From Alienimonas californiensis (GTDB taxonomy: Bacteria > Planctomycetota > Planctomycetia > Planctomycetales > Planctomycetaceae): DNA of 64,000 nt. The stretch is from positions 3,924,823 through 3,988,822 of the forward strand of contig NZ_CP036265.1 in NCBI RefSeq assembly GCF_007743815.1. Reading direction: 5' to 3'. The notes beneath the pieces were generated by a model. That model was given only the letters and a program-made list of their open reading frames with translations, was not told where the DNA came from and ran no database searches. Made by a program: the position numbers and the translations under genes. Position 1 is the first letter of the stretch; every line of letters begins with the position of its first letter. Below, one piece after another: positions 25,956-34,876 of the stretch.

Positions 25956-27461
25956 TTGTTCGAGAGTTTTTCCGAGCGCCTGCAGAAGGCGATGTCCTTC
26001 ATCGACCGCGGTCGCCTCACGGAGGCGACCGTCCGGGAGGGCATGAAGCAGGTCCGGCAGGCGCTGCTGGAGGCGGACGTCGCCTACGACGTCGCCCGGG
26101 ACTTCACCAAGCGGGTCTCCGAGCAGGCGGTCGGCGACCGTGTGCTCAAATCGCTGAAGCCCAGCGAGCAGATCGTCGGGATCGTCTACCGGGAGCTCGT
26201 CGCCCTGATGGGCGGCGACCCGGACAGCGAGTTTCAGCCGTCCTCCGTCGCCGCCCAGATCGGCGTGAAGCGGGACGGCGTGACCGTGCTGATGATGTGC
26301 GGTCTGCAGGGCGCCGGCAAAACGACCACCTGCGGCAAGCTGGCCCGGGCCCTGAAGAAGGACGGCTTCGCCCCGCTGCTGGTCGCCGCCGACCTCCAGC
26401 GCCCGGCCGCCATCGAGCAGTTGAAGACGCTCGGCGAGCAGGTCGGCGTGCCGGTCTACACCGAGGACCCGGCGAACAGCACGCCGGTCAAGGTGTGCCA
26501 GAACGGCGTGAAGGAGGCCCAGCGTCGCGGGGACGTGCGGGTCGTGATTCTCGACACCGCCGGCCGGCTGGGCGTCGACGAAGACCTGATGCGGGAGCTG
26601 TCCGCGATTGACCGGAAGGTCGGCCCGGACGCGGCGTTCCTCGTCGCCGACGCAATGACCGGCCAGGACGCCGTCAACAGCGCCAAGGCCTTCAACGAGG
26701 CGTTGGAGCTGGACGGCGTCGTTCTCACCAAGATGGACGGCGACACTCGCGGCGGTGCCGCGCTGTCGATCAAGGCGGTCACGGGCGTCCCGCTGAAGTT
26801 CGTGGGCACCGGCGAGACGCTGGACGGGCTGGAGGCCTTCCACCCGGATCGCATGGCCGGCCGCATCCTCGGCGGCGGCGACATGGCGACCCTGCTGGAA
26901 AAGGCCCAGCGGGAGTTCGACGCCGACGAGATGGCCGAGCAGCAGGCTCGGATGGCCGAGGGGAAGTTCACCCTGTTGGACTTCCAGAAGGCCATGCGGC
27001 AGATCGGCAAGCTGGGGTCGATGCGCTCCGTGATGAAGATGATCCCCGGGATGGGGCAGCTCGCGGAGTTGGATCCGGAGGCCGACATGGACCGCGAGGT
27101 CGGCCGGGTCAACGCGATGATCGGGTCGATGACGCAGGAGGAGCGGCTCAACCCGGACCGCATCGACCGCTCCCGCCGCAACCGCATTGCCTCCGGCGCC
27201 GGCGTCCAGCCGCACGAAGTCCACAAGCTGCTGAAGGACTTCAAAGGGATGTCCGGCATGATGCAGAACATGGCTGGCTTGGGCATGCGCGACCGGATGG
27301 CCGCCGTGAAGGGTCTTGCCGGGCAGATGTCCGCCAACCCCGGCGGGCAGCTTCAGTCCCGCAAGCAGTCCACGAAGACCGACGTGGATCTCGCCCGGCT
27401 CCGCGAAGAGCGCAAGCGCAAAAAAAAGCTCGCCAAGAAGAGCCGCAAGAAGAACCGCTGA
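25956..27461 (+). CDS. ffh: Signal recognition particle protein Ffh
   Basis: A 501-residue GTPase that targets ribosome-nascent chain complexes to FtsY and the membrane. NG domain: TTG start giving [21 protein letters not shown]1 [50 protein letters not shown] domain from about residue 300: [37 protein letters not shown] and the methionine-rich [16 protein letters not shown]. It has the usual lysine-rich tail. The frame is open upstream, but homology begins at this TTG (25956). It heads the rpsP-trmD-rplS row. Confidence 0.96.
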   Translation: MFESFSERLQKAMSFIDRGRLTEATVREGMKQVRQALLEADVAYDVARDFTKRVSEQAVGDRVLKSLKPSEQIVGIVYRELVALMGGDPDSEFQPSSVAAQIGVKRDGVTVLMMCGLQGAGKTTTCGKLARALKKDGFAPLLVAADLQRPAAIEQLKTLGEQVGVPVYTEDPANSTPVKVCQNGVKEAQRRGDVRVVILDTAGRLGVDEDLMRELSAIDRKVGPDAAFLVADAMTGQDAVNSAKAFNEALELDGVVLTKMDGDTRGGAALSIKAVTGVPLKFVGTGETLDGLEAFHPDRMAGRILGGGDMATLLEKAQREFDADEMAEQQARMAEGKFTLLDFQKAMRQIGKLGSMRSVMKMIPGMGQLAELDPEADMDREVGRVNAMIGSMTQEERLNPDRIDRSRRNRIASGAGVQPHEVHKLLKDFKGMSGMMQNMAGLGMRDRMAAVKGLAGQMSANPGGQLQSRKQSTKTDVDLARLREERKRKKKLAKKSRKKNR

Positions 27462-27553
27462 TTCGTTCGCGGGTCGCGCTCCCGAGCCCGGCCCGCCCCC
27501 CGTTCACCACCCGTTTTCGACTTTCCGCCTCCCACCTCCTCCCGCTCCGTCGT

Positions 27554-27922
27554 ATGGCTGTTCGTATCCGCATGAAGCGCCTCGGGCGCACGCACCGTCC
27601 CTTCTATCGCATCTGCGTGATGGACTCCCGCGTTCAGCGGGACGGGAAGGCCATCGAGGAGGTCGGCCACTACGACCCGATGGTCCCCGACAAGTCCAAG
27701 CGGGTGAAGCTGGACCTGGAGCGGATCGACTATTGGGTCGGCGTCGGCGCCCAGCCCAGCCACAAGGTCGGCGTGCTGATCAAGAAGGTTCGCAAGAACG
27801 ACTTCGGCACCGCCAAGGCCCCGCCGCCGCTGACCGCTCCGAAGGAAGAGGCGAAGCCCGTCGAGGAGGCTCCCGCCGAGGAGACGGCCGAGGCTCCCGC
27901 CGAAGAGACCGCTGCGGAATGA
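27554..27922 (+). CDS. rpsP: 30S ribosomal protein bS16
   Basis: A 122-residue ribosomal protein. The first 80 residues, MAVRIRMKRLGRTHRPFYRI to KLDLERIDYWVGVGAQPS, are the complete bS16 fold. A 40-residue acidic, Ala/Pro/Glu-rich tail (APAEETAEAPAEETAAE) is longer than the usual 80-90-residue protein and probably disordered. It lies 92 bases after ffh and 82 bases before trmD, and the latter gap is filled by an inverted repeat rather than by rimM. Confidence 0.96.
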   Translation: MAVRIRMKRLGRTHRPFYRICVMDSRVQRDGKAIEEVGHYDPMVPDKSKRVKLDLERIDYWVGVGAQPSHKVGVLIKKVRKNDFGTAKAPPPLTAPKEEAKPVEEAPAEETAEAPAEETAAE

Positions 27923-27982
27923 CGAATGACGAATGGGCAATGACGAACGGTTTGCCCTTCGTCGTTCCCCGTTCCTCGTTCG
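27923..27982. repeat. Inverted repeat between rpsP and trmD
   Basis: Arms 27923-27947 and 27958-27982 match as inverted repeats at 20 of 25 positions with a 10-base loop. In RNA three of the five mismatches are G-U pairs, so the transcript can form a near-continuous 25-bp stem. The arm is made of iterated gaatgac words. It begins directly after the rpsP stop and could tune expression of trmD. Confidence 0.7.
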
Positions 27983-28004
27983 GATTTCCGGGCTTCGCCC
28001 GGCA

Positions 28005-28676
28005 ATGCGCTTCGACGTCTGCACGCTGTTTCCGGGGCTGTTCGACGGCTTTCTCTCCGAAAGTCTCGTCGCCAAGGCGATCGAACGCGGGCTGATCGAC
28101 GTCCGGTTGTGGAACTACCGCGACCGGACGTTGAACAAGCACCACCGCGTCGACGACAGCCCCTACGGCGGCGGCCCCGGCATGCTGCTGGCCTGCCAGC
28201 CCGTCTTCCACACCGTGGAAGCCGTGCGGGAAAGTCGGCCGGAAGTGCCCGGCGAGTTGCTGATGCTGACCCCCACCGGCGAGCGGCTCACCCAGCCGCT
28301 CGTGGAGGAGCTGGCGACCAGAAAGCGGCTGATCCTGCTCTGCGGCCGTTACGAGGGGTTCGACCACCGCGTCAAGGAGGGGTTGCAACCGCGGGAGATC
28401 AGCGTGGGGGACTTCGTCCTCAACGGCGGGGAGGTTCCGGCGATGCTGTTGATCGAAGCCTGCATGCGACTGATCCCCGGCGTCCTTGGCGATGCCGACA
28501 GCGCCCGTTACGATTCCCACAGTGCGCCGGGTCGGCTGGAGTTCCCCCAATACACCCGCCCGCGCGACTTCCGGGGCCTGACCGTCCCGGACGTGCTGCT
28601 CTCCGGCGATCACGCCAAAATCGCCGCCTGGCGCGAGCAGCAAAGCGACGCCCGTTCCGCCGGGCACGAGTTGTAG
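28005..28676 (+). CDS. trmD: tRNA (guanine-N1)-methyltransferase
   Basis: A 223-residue SPOUT methyltransferase that forms m1G37 in tRNAs with SAM. The deep-trefoil-knot motifs are present: [33 protein letters not shown], and [20 protein letters not shown] near the end. The ATG at 28005 gives [17 protein letters not shown], the canonical start; the upstream frame into the hairpin is not coding. It stands in the standard order before rplS. Confidence 0.96.
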   Translation: MRFDVCTLFPGLFDGFLSESLVAKAIERGLIDVRLWNYRDRTLNKHHRVDDSPYGGGPGMLLACQPVFHTVEAVRESRPEVPGELLMLTPTGERLTQPLVEELATRKRLILLCGRYEGFDHRVKEGLQPREISVGDFVLNGGEVPAMLLIEACMRLIPGVLGDADSARYDSHSAPGRLEFPQYTRPRDFRGLTVPDVLLSGDHAKIAAWREQQSDARSAGHEL

Positions 28677-28764
28677 TCTAAGAGTAGTCCAGAGTCCGCC
28701 CGTTCCCGATCGTTCGACGGCCCGTTCGTCCCGAACCGCCGTCCGCCTGCCCGCCCCGTTTCCG

Positions 28765-29148
28765 ATGCGCCATCCCCTCCTCGACGCCGCCGAAGCCTCC
28801 AGCCTGCGGGAGAAGCCGCTCCGGTTCTCGGTCGGCGACACCGTCGACGTGCACACCCGCATCCTCGAAGGCGAGAAGGAGCGGATTCAGATCTTCTCCG
28901 GCATCGTGATCGCCACCCGCGGCAGCGGCACCCGGGAGATGTTCACCGTCCGCCGAATCGTCGCCGGCCAGGGCGTCGAGCGGCAGTTCCCGACCAACAG
29001 CCCCAAGATCGCCAAGGTCGAAGTGAAGCGGCACGGCCGCGTCCGCCGGGCGAAGTTGTTCTACCTCCGCGACCGCGTCGGCAAGGCGACCCGCCTCCGC
29101 GAGCGCGCCCCCCGCAAGGGCGAGGTGGAGGCTAAGGAAGCGGTTTGA
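28765..29148 (+). CDS. rplS: 50S ribosomal protein bL19
   Basis: A 127-residue ribosomal protein at the 30S-50S interface. Family motifs: [60 protein letters not shown] and [19 protein letters not shown]. The stop codon overlaps the start of the next small gene in a tgatg arrangement, suggesting translational coupling. Confidence 0.97.
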   Translation: MRHPLLDAAEASSLREKPLRFSVGDTVDVHTRILEGEKERIQIFSGIVIATRGSGTREMFTVRRIVAGQGVERQFPTNSPKIAKVEVKRHGRVRRAKLFYLRDRVGKATRLRERAPRKGEVEAKEAV

Positions 29149-29399
29149 TGGATGCCGGACTGTTCACCGACACCGTCAATCGGCTGGTGCGGCGTCAGCC
29201 GTTCCAGCCGTTTACGATCCGGCTGAATGACGGCAGTCACTTCGAGGTCGACCGTCCGCACTCCCTCACCTCGCTCGATGGATTGGCCGTCGGCTTCGGT
29301 CCTGGAAACGTGCCGGTCTGGTTCGATCACGACGCGGTGGCGAAGATCGTGGAGGATCTCGCCTCGAACTCTGCCGCGGCCGGCATGGAAGAGGAGTGA
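29148..29399 (+). CDS. Small protein of unknown function in the rplS-yraN operon
   Basis: An 83-residue protein starting at the ATG that overlaps the rplS stop by one base. It has a compact alpha/beta look: RLVRRQPFQPFTIRLNDGSH, then FEVDRPHSLTSLDGLAVGF and VPVWFDHDAVAKIVEDL. Similar short proteins with the QPFxPFxIRLxDG opening are common in planctomycete genomes and occur in many contexts, but no function is established. Overlaps on both sides place it firmly in the operon. Confidence 0.75.
   Translation: MDAGLFTDTVNRLVRRQPFQPFTIRLNDGSHFEVDRPHSLTSLDGLAVGFGPGNVPVWFDHDAVAKIVEDLASNSAAAGMEEE
29391..29396 (+). promoter_or_regulatory. Ribosome binding site of yraN
   Basis: GAGGAG inside the end of the preceding small gene, 7 bases before the GTG at 29404. 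It supports that start over frames beginning further upstream. Confidence 0.7.
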
Positions 29400-29403
29400 G
29401 GCG

Positions 29404-29823
29404 GTGCTCCAGGGCCTCCGCAACCGCTGGCTCGGCGACCGCGGGGAGCGGATTGCGGAGCGGGCACTGCGGGAGGCCGGGGTCAAGATTCTCCACCGGC
29501 AACGCCGGACTCGCTGCGGGGAGCTCGATCTGATCGGCCGCGACGGCGACGGTCGGTTCGTCTTCTGCGAGGTGAAGACCCGCACCGCCGGCCCCGGCGA
29601 GACGCCCCGTTTCGGCCGCCCCGCGGAGGCGGTCACCCTCGCCAAGCAGCGGCAGATCACCCGCTCCGCGTTGGCGTTTCTCAAAGCCGAGGGCCTGTTG
29701 GGCGAGGCCGCCTGCCGGTTCGACGTGGTCGAGGTCGTCACGCCGGAGGACGGCGGCGAGCCCGTCGTGACGCACCTGCCGCACGCCTTCGAGGCGACGG
29801 GCGTCGACTCAATGTTCTCCTGA
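29404..29823 (+). CDS. yraN: YraN/UPF0102 family nuclease-fold protein
   Basis: A 139-residue protein of the UPF0102 family, which has a Holliday-junction-resolvase-like PD-(D/E)XK fold. The expected pattern is present: RGERIAERALREAG, RTRCGELDLIGRDGDGRFVF, and CEVKTR. Its position behind trmD and rplS is the ancestral one, where rnhB is often found too; rnhB is absent here. The biochemical role is not settled. Confidence 0.92.
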   Translation: MLQGLRNRWLGDRGERIAERALREAGVKILHRQRRTRCGELDLIGRDGDGRFVFCEVKTRTAGPGETPRFGRPAEAVTLAKQRQITRSALAFLKAEGLLGEAACRFDVVEVVTPEDGGEPVVTHLPHAFEATGVDSMFS

Positions 29824-29834
29824 GGACTGTGTGC

Positions 29835-30767
29835 TCACTCCGCGGGCAGCACGTCCGTCAGGAAGGCTCGCTCCGCGGCGGCGTAGGCTGCTCCCCCCTC
29901 GATCCGCACCGCGTTATGCCCGGTCGCCGGCAGGGCCAGCCAGCACTTGGAGACGCCGTGGGCGCTCTCGGACGGAAAGGCCGCGAACAGCCGTTCGCCC
30001 AGTTCCAGCGGCACGATTCCGTCCGCCTCCCCGTGGGCCTGGAACACCGGGCAGGCGACCCGTCCCGCCGCGGCGGCCGAGTCGAAGCGGTCGCGGAGCA
30101 GCAGGCCCACCGGCAGCCACGGGAAGCGGCCCGAGGCGGCGCTGACGAGCGAGTTGAACGTGCTCCGCAGCAGGAGCCCGGCCGGCGGTGTGCCGGCCTC
30201 GCAGAGCCGCGCCGCCAGCGGGGTCGCCACGCCGCCGCCCAGACTGGTCCCGGCGATCACGATTCGCTCCGGCGGATAGCCGAGGGTCCGCGTCGCCTCC
30301 CAAAAGGCCCGGCCGTCCCTGTGCAGGCCGGGTTCGCTGGGGGAGCCTGGGTTCTCGCCGTAGCCGCGGTAGTCGAACAGCAGCACGTCCCAGCCGAGGG
30401 CGTTGTAGGCGTCGGTTTCCCCAAGACGGATGCGGCGATCGCCCCCGTTGCCGTGCAGGTACAGAATCGCCCGGCGGTCCGCGGCCTTTGCCGGCCCGCC
30501 GGGCGCCCGGGTCAGCCAGCCGTGCAGCGCGAGGCCGTCGGCGGTCGTCGCGGTCACGTCCCGCAGATCGCGGCCGCCCGCAAAGTCCGCCGCCTCCAGT
30601 CGGACGTCGCTGCGGCCGGCGGGGTAGATCATCCGCCGTTGCAGGACGAATAGAGCCGCCGCGACGAACAGGTACGTCACGGCTAGGATGACGAGCAGTC
30701 GCACGCTCGACTTCGCCCACCACGGCCAGTCTGCATAACGGGCGGCGAGGGTCGCGGCAGCGGGCAT
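29835..30767 (-). CDS. Membrane-anchored alpha/beta hydrolase (BEM46-like)
   Basis: A 310-residue serine hydrolase with one N-terminal transmembrane helix (LLVILAVTYLFVAAALFVLQ) followed by RRMIYPAGRSDVR, the usual entry of the BEM46/ABHD13-like family. Catalytic residues: oxyanion motif LYLHGNGGDRR, nucleophile in GTSLGGG, Asp in HGEADGIVP and His in LPATGHNAVRIEGG. An exported orientation of the catalytic domain is usual. It converges with yraN with 11 bases between stops and is divergent from the HisA-like gene. Confidence 0.87.
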   Translation of the reverse strand: MPAAATLAARYADWPWWAKSSVRLLVILAVTYLFVAAALFVLQRRMIYPAGRSDVRLEAADFAGGRDLRDVTATTADGLALHGWLTRAPGGPAKAADRRAILYLHGNGGDRRIRLGETDAYNALGWDVLLFDYRGYGENPGSPSEPGLHRDGRAFWEATRTLGYPPERIVIAGTSLGGGVATPLAARLCEAGTPPAGLLLRSTFNSLVSAASGRFPWLPVGLLLRDRFDSAAAAGRVACPVFQAHGEADGIVPLELGERLFAAFPSESAHGVSKCWLALPATGHNAVRIEGGAAYAAAERAFLTDVLPAE

Positions 30768-30887
30768 GACAATGGGTTCCGAGGCGAGCGGCGCCCCGTT
30801 GTACCCGGTTCGCCACCCATCGGTTGCCCACTTTTCCCGCCCGTCCGAATGGAACGCTTCGCCGCTCCTCCCGTCGCGGCGGCGGCG

Positions 30888-31607
30888 ATGAGGATTCTGC
30901 CCGTCATCGACGTGCGGCACGGCCTTGCAGTGCGGGCCGTCGGCGGGCGCCGCGCGCACTACCGCCCGTTCCGCTCCCCGCTCTCCCCGGACGCGGACCC
31001 GCTCACGCTCGCCCGCCGCATCCGGGAGCGGTGGGGGACGAACGCCCTGTACCTCGCAGACCTCGACGCCGTCGAGCAAGGCGGCCCCGCCTACTCGCAG
31101 GCCAACGCGGCGCTCTGGCACGCGTTGATCGACGACGGGTTCCGCCTCCTCCTCGACCCGGGGGTGCGGGGGGCGGGCGACTTGGACGCCGGGTTGACTC
31201 CCGGGGACTCCCGGGTCGTGATTGCTTCGGAGACAATTGAGAGTCTCCCCGCGTTGCGCTCCTGTCTGCGGGACGAGCGGAGCGTGCTGGGCTGCGATCT
31301 GCGGGCCGGCGAGGCGGTCGGGCCGGAGGGCCTCCTGGACGCCGTTCGCGTCAGCGACGCGCCCGTATTGCTGCTGGACGTGGCCGCGGTCGGCGTGGGG
31401 CAGGGGGTGCCGACGCTGCCGCTGTGCCGCGAACTGCGGGCGGCGCAACCGTCGCGGGCCGTGCTGACCGGGGGCGGGGTGCGCTCGATTGCGGACGTGC
31501 GGGCCGCGGAGGCGGCGGGGGTTTCGGAACTGCTCGTCGCCTCCGCCCTGTACGACGGGCGGCTTTCCGCGCAGGATCTCCGCCCGTATCTCCCGCCGAC
31601 CGTATGA
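30888..31607 (+). CDS. HisA/HisF-like TIM-barrel protein
   Basis: A 239-residue beta/alpha barrel related to HisA. It starts MRILPVIDVRHGLAVRAVGG and shows LYLADLDAVEQGG, LLLDPGVRGAGDLDAG, DLRAGEAVGPEG and the phosphate-binding VLTGGGVRSIADVRAAE. The catalytic Asp of strand 1 and the GGGVRS loop are kept. There are no other his genes near. The divergence from HisA and the isolated setting fit the HisAF-related group found in organisms with tetrahydromethanopterin C1 enzymes, including planctomycetes. The ATG at 30888 is preferred to 30849 by homology. It overlaps truD by four bases (atga). Confidence 0.8.
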   Translation: MRILPVIDVRHGLAVRAVGGRRAHYRPFRSPLSPDADPLTLARRIRERWGTNALYLADLDAVEQGGPAYSQANAALWHALIDDGFRLLLDPGVRGAGDLDAGLTPGDSRVVIASETIESLPALRSCLRDERSVLGCDLRAGEAVGPEGLLDAVRVSDAPVLLLDVAAVGVGQGVPTLPLCRELRAAQPSRAVLTGGGVRSIADVRAAEAAGVSELLVASALYDGRLSAQDLRPYLPPTV

Positions 31608-32707
31608 CCGACGCTCCCGCCCCCCATCACGTCCCCCGCCTGCACGGCGACCTGCCCGGCGTGGGCGGGGCGCTCAAGGCGGAGCCGGCCGACTTCCGCG
31701 TCTCCGAGGTGCCCGCCTACGAACCCTGCGGCGAGGGGCCCCACCTCTACCTGCGGGTCCGCAAGACGGACGTCAGCGCGGAGGCCCTCACGGCCCACCT
31801 CGCCCGCACGCTGGAGGTCGGCAAGCGGGACGTCGGCGTGGCCGGGCTGAAGGATCGGCGGGCGATCACGGAACAGTGGGTCAGCGTGCCCGCGACCGCG
31901 GAGCCGCGACTGGCCGAGGCGAACGCCGCCGGCGTCGAGGTGCTGGAGGCCCGCCGGCACACGAACAAGCTGAAAACCGGCCACCTCCGCGGCAATCGCT
32001 TCGACGTCCGGCTCCGCGGCGTCTTGCCGGACGCCGTCGACCGGGCGGCGCCGATCGTGGAGCGGCTGCGAACCGTCGGCTTCGCCAACGCCTTCGGGGA
32101 CCAGCGGTTCGGCAAGGGCAACTCCACGCTCGCCCTCGGCCTCGGCCTATTGCGGGGGGAGAAGACGGACCGGGACGTGCCGGCGAAGCGGCGGAAGTTC
32201 CTCGTGCGGCTGGCCCTGTCCGCCGCTCAATCCGACCTGTTCAACGCCTGCCTCGCCGATCGGCTCTCCGACGGGACCGCAGGAACCGTCCTGCCCGGCG
32301 ACGTGATGCAGGTCCGCGGCAGCGGCGGGCTGTTCCTCGTCCCCGAACTGCCCATGAAGCAGGACCTCGCCGAGGAGCAGAGCCGGGCCGACCTGGACGA
32401 AACCGCCGTCACCGGTCCGCTGTTCGGCCCCCGCATGAAGGGGCCGACGGGTGATCCCGCCCGCCGGGAAGCCGCCATCCTGGCGGCCGCCGGCCTGCCG
32501 GACAACGCCTTCCGCCGCTTCGCCAAGCTCACCCCCGGCGCCCGGCGGCCCTACCTCGTGCGGCCCGCGGACCTCGCCGTGACGGCAGTCTCGGACGAGG
32601 ACGGCGTCCCGGGCCTGCGCATCCGCTTCTATCTCCCCTCCGGCAGCTACGCGACCGTGCTGCTGCGGGAGCTCATCGGCGACGAATCGCCCTCCGAGAC
32701 TTCTTAG
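31604..32707 (+). CDS. truD: tRNA pseudouridine(13) synthase TruD
   Basis: A 367-residue enzyme isomerising U13 of tRNA-Glu and others. The N-terminal part matches the family (PGVGGALKAEPADFRVSEVP) and the catalytic Asp 84 is in VGVAGLKDRRAITEQ; RRHTNKLKTGHLRGNRFDV and NAFGDQRFGKGN follow. The TRUD insertion domain is present in the second half, and PSGSYATVLLRELIGD ends it. The ATG overlaps the stop of the HisA-like gene, so the two are translationally coupled. Confidence 0.95.
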   Translation: MTDAPAPHHVPRLHGDLPGVGGALKAEPADFRVSEVPAYEPCGEGPHLYLRVRKTDVSAEALTAHLARTLEVGKRDVGVAGLKDRRAITEQWVSVPATAEPRLAEANAAGVEVLEARRHTNKLKTGHLRGNRFDVRLRGVLPDAVDRAAPIVERLRTVGFANAFGDQRFGKGNSTLALGLGLLRGEKTDRDVPAKRRKFLVRLALSAAQSDLFNACLADRLSDGTAGTVLPGDVMQVRGSGGLFLVPELPMKQDLAEEQSRADLDETAVTGPLFGPRMKGPTGDPARREAAILAAAGLPDNAFRRFAKLTPGARRPYLVRPADLAVTAVSDEDGVPGLRIRFYLPSGSYATVLLRELIGDESPSETS

Positions 32708-32721
32708 AACGCCCCGACGGC

Positions 32722-33552
32722 ATGACGAACGACCCCACGATCGGCTTTCTCGGCTGCGGCAAGATGGCCACGGCGCTCGCCGGCGGGCTGGTGAAAACCG
32801 GCTTCGCCGGCCCGGAGCGGGTGCTCGGCTCCGCCCGCTCCGCCGCCAGCCGGGACGCCTTCGCGGCCGGGACCGGCGAGGCGAAAACCTTCGACGCCAC
32901 CGACGGCGGCAACGCCCAGCTCGCGGCGGCGTCGGACGTGCTCGTGCTCTCTGTCAAACCCTATCAGTTGCGGGAGATGCTGCGGGCGACGGCGAACGAC
33001 CGGAAGCCGGAGGCGCTGATCGTCAGCGTCGCCGCCGGGGTGACGCTGGAAACGCTGGAGGCCGCCGCCGGGAAGGGAGCCCGGGTGGTGCGGGTGATGC
33101 CGAACACGCCTTCGCTGGTCGGTGCCGGGGCGGCGGGGTTCACCCGCGGCACGCACGCCACGGCCGAAGACGCCGCCTTCGTGCGGTCGATGCTGGAATG
33201 CGTGGGCGTGGCGGAGGAGGTCTCCGAACCGCTGCTGAACGCGGTCACGGCGGTTTCCGGCAGCGGGCCGGCGTACGGATTTCTGTTCCTCGAAGCCCTC
33301 GCCGACGCCGGCGTGAAGGCCGGCTTGCCGCGGGACACGGCCCAGCGCCTGGCCGCCGCGACGCTGCGGGGGGCCGCGGCGATGGTCGAGGAAACCGGCG
33401 AGCACCCCGCGGTGCTGAAGGACCGTGTGTGCAGCCCCGGCGGCACGACAATCGCCGCCGTCGCCGCCCTGGAGGAGCACGGCCTGCGACGGGCCGTCCA
33501 CGCCGCCGTCGCCGCCGCCGCCGCCCGCAGCAAAGAGATGGCGAACGAGTGA
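32722..33552 (+). CDS. proC: Pyrroline-5-carboxylate reductase
   Basis: A 276-residue NAD(P)H enzyme for the last step of proline synthesis. Rossmann motif IGFLGCGKMATALAGGL, SVKPYQL, RVMPNTPSLVGAGAAGF, and the family signature in the dimer domain, AVSGSGPAYGFLFLEALADA with CSPGGTTIAAVAALE. It starts 14 bases after truD and is probably cotranscribed. Length is normal. Confidence 0.96.
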   Translation: MTNDPTIGFLGCGKMATALAGGLVKTGFAGPERVLGSARSAASRDAFAAGTGEAKTFDATDGGNAQLAAASDVLVLSVKPYQLREMLRATANDRKPEALIVSVAAGVTLETLEAAAGKGARVVRVMPNTPSLVGAGAAGFTRGTHATAEDAAFVRSMLECVGVAEEVSEPLLNAVTAVSGSGPAYGFLFLEALADAGVKAGLPRDTAQRLAAATLRGAAAMVEETGEHPAVLKDRVCSPGGTTIAAVAALEEHGLRRAVHAAVAAAAARSKEMANE

Positions 33553-33571
33553 GGCCGCCGGTCTCTCACGG

Positions 33572-34741
33572 TCAGGCGTCGGCGTTTCTGCCCCGCCGGG
33601 CCGGGTGCCGACGCCGCACGACCCAGATCAGCAGGGCGGTGAGGACCAACCCCACGGGCGGACCGAGCGCCCAGTACGGCCCGTCCCGGCTGCCGGTCGT
33701 CAGGATCAGCCAGGACCATAGCCTGGTCGCCCCCGCGATTCGGCCGGGGCCGGGCCGACCGTTGTTCACGTAGACGCCCTCCGGCGGGTCGATCCACAAC
33801 TCGGCCGTCGGGTCGAGCGGCTCCAGCGCCTGCACCCGCCATTCGCTCAACCGACTCACCCAGACCGCCGGGTGATCCGGGGCGCCGCCTTCTTCCGTCA
33901 CGCCCCTGGCGAGCAGCGCGCCGTTCGGTTGGCGGTAGGCGGTCGTCGTGCCGGCGAAGGGCATGCGGCCGCCGTCGGGGAGCGGCCGGTATTCCCTCAA
34001 CTGACTGATCGTCACATCGCCCATCCGGCGGCCGGCGGCTTCATCGCCGGCGACGTCGCCCCGAAGGTGGAGGGCGTGTTCGACCCGGAATAGGTCGTGG
34101 TGAGCGTCGTCCGTAAACCAAGCCAGGAAACCCTCGGACGGAGCCCGGCGCTCCGCCGGCCGCCCTTGGACGGCGGGGGGCTCGTTCAGCGGAAGCCACA
34201 CCCGAACTGCGGCGCGTCCGTCCTTCACCTCCCGCCGTTCGACAATCCACTTCGCCGGGTCGGAGGAGACGAACTTGACGTAAGGGACCTGCGACAGATT
34301 GGCCTGCCGCCAGTCGTTCGCCCATCCGCGGCCTGCGAACAGCGGCGGAGCCCAGGGGGTCGCCTGCGGGAGTTCCGACGGCTCCTCCCGCACCGAGACG
34401 CGCATGTCGAAGGGTGAGTCGGCCCTCATGCCGCTCGGCCGGCGATAGGAGACGAGCAGAGTTTCCGCGGGGCCTGCACTCTGCGGTTGCAGGCAGAACA
34501 CCTGCCCGACGACGTTCCGAATCGTTCGATGATCTAACGGACGACCGACCGGCTTGCCGGCGGGCCAATTTTGCTTCGCGGGGAGCGGGCCGAAGCCCTG
34601 GGGAGTCACGAATTGCGCCCGCTCCCCGCTGAGGAACATCTCGGACCACATGGCGAACGAGCGGGCCGCGTCGTCCGCCGCGTCCCGCCGAATCTGCCGC
34701 TCGGCGACCTCCGCCCGCACGCTGTGCAGGCCGTCCGTCAT
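33572..34741 (-). CDS. Secreted or membrane protein with C-terminal helix; start uncertain
   Basis: From the ATG at 34741 the protein has 389 residues, ends in a transmembrane helix (LGPPVGLVLTALLIWVVRRR) and has a large Trp/Pro-rich extracytoplasmic-type domain with no family I recognise. Upstream of that ATG the same frame stays open and reads IAAALLLALAAADPAAPLPP, a clear signal peptide, but no ATG, GTG or TTG precedes it; the frame would have to begin at an ATC near 34831. Either a rare start codon or a sequence change at the start codon is involved. A signal plus C-terminal anchor would make a type I topology. Confidence 0.65.
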   Translation of the reverse strand: MTDGLHSVRAEVAERQIRRDAADDAARSFAMWSEMFLSGERAQFVTPQGFGPLPAKQNWPAGKPVGRPLDHRTIRNVVGQVFCLQPQSAGPAETLLVSYRRPSGMRADSPFDMRVSVREEPSELPQATPWAPPLFAGRGWANDWRQANLSQVPYVKFVSSDPAKWIVERREVKDGRAAVRVWLPLNEPPAVQGRPAERRAPSEGFLAWFTDDAHHDLFRVEHALHLRGDVAGDEAAGRRMGDVTISQLREYRPLPDGGRMPFAGTTTAYRQPNGALLARGVTEEGGAPDHPAVWVSRLSEWRVQALEPLDPTAELWIDPPEGVYVNNGRPGPGRIAGATRLWSWLILTTGSRDGPYWALGPPVGLVLTALLIWVVRRRHPARRGRNADA

Positions 34742-34876
34742 CGCCCGCAGCCCGGCCGCTAACTCCGCCGCAGGCGGCAGCGGGGCGGCGGGGTCGGCCG
34801 CGGCGAGGGCGAGCAGCAGGGCAGCGGCGATGACGGACCTTTCGTGCCGAGGACCACGCGGCCGACGGCCGGGGGG

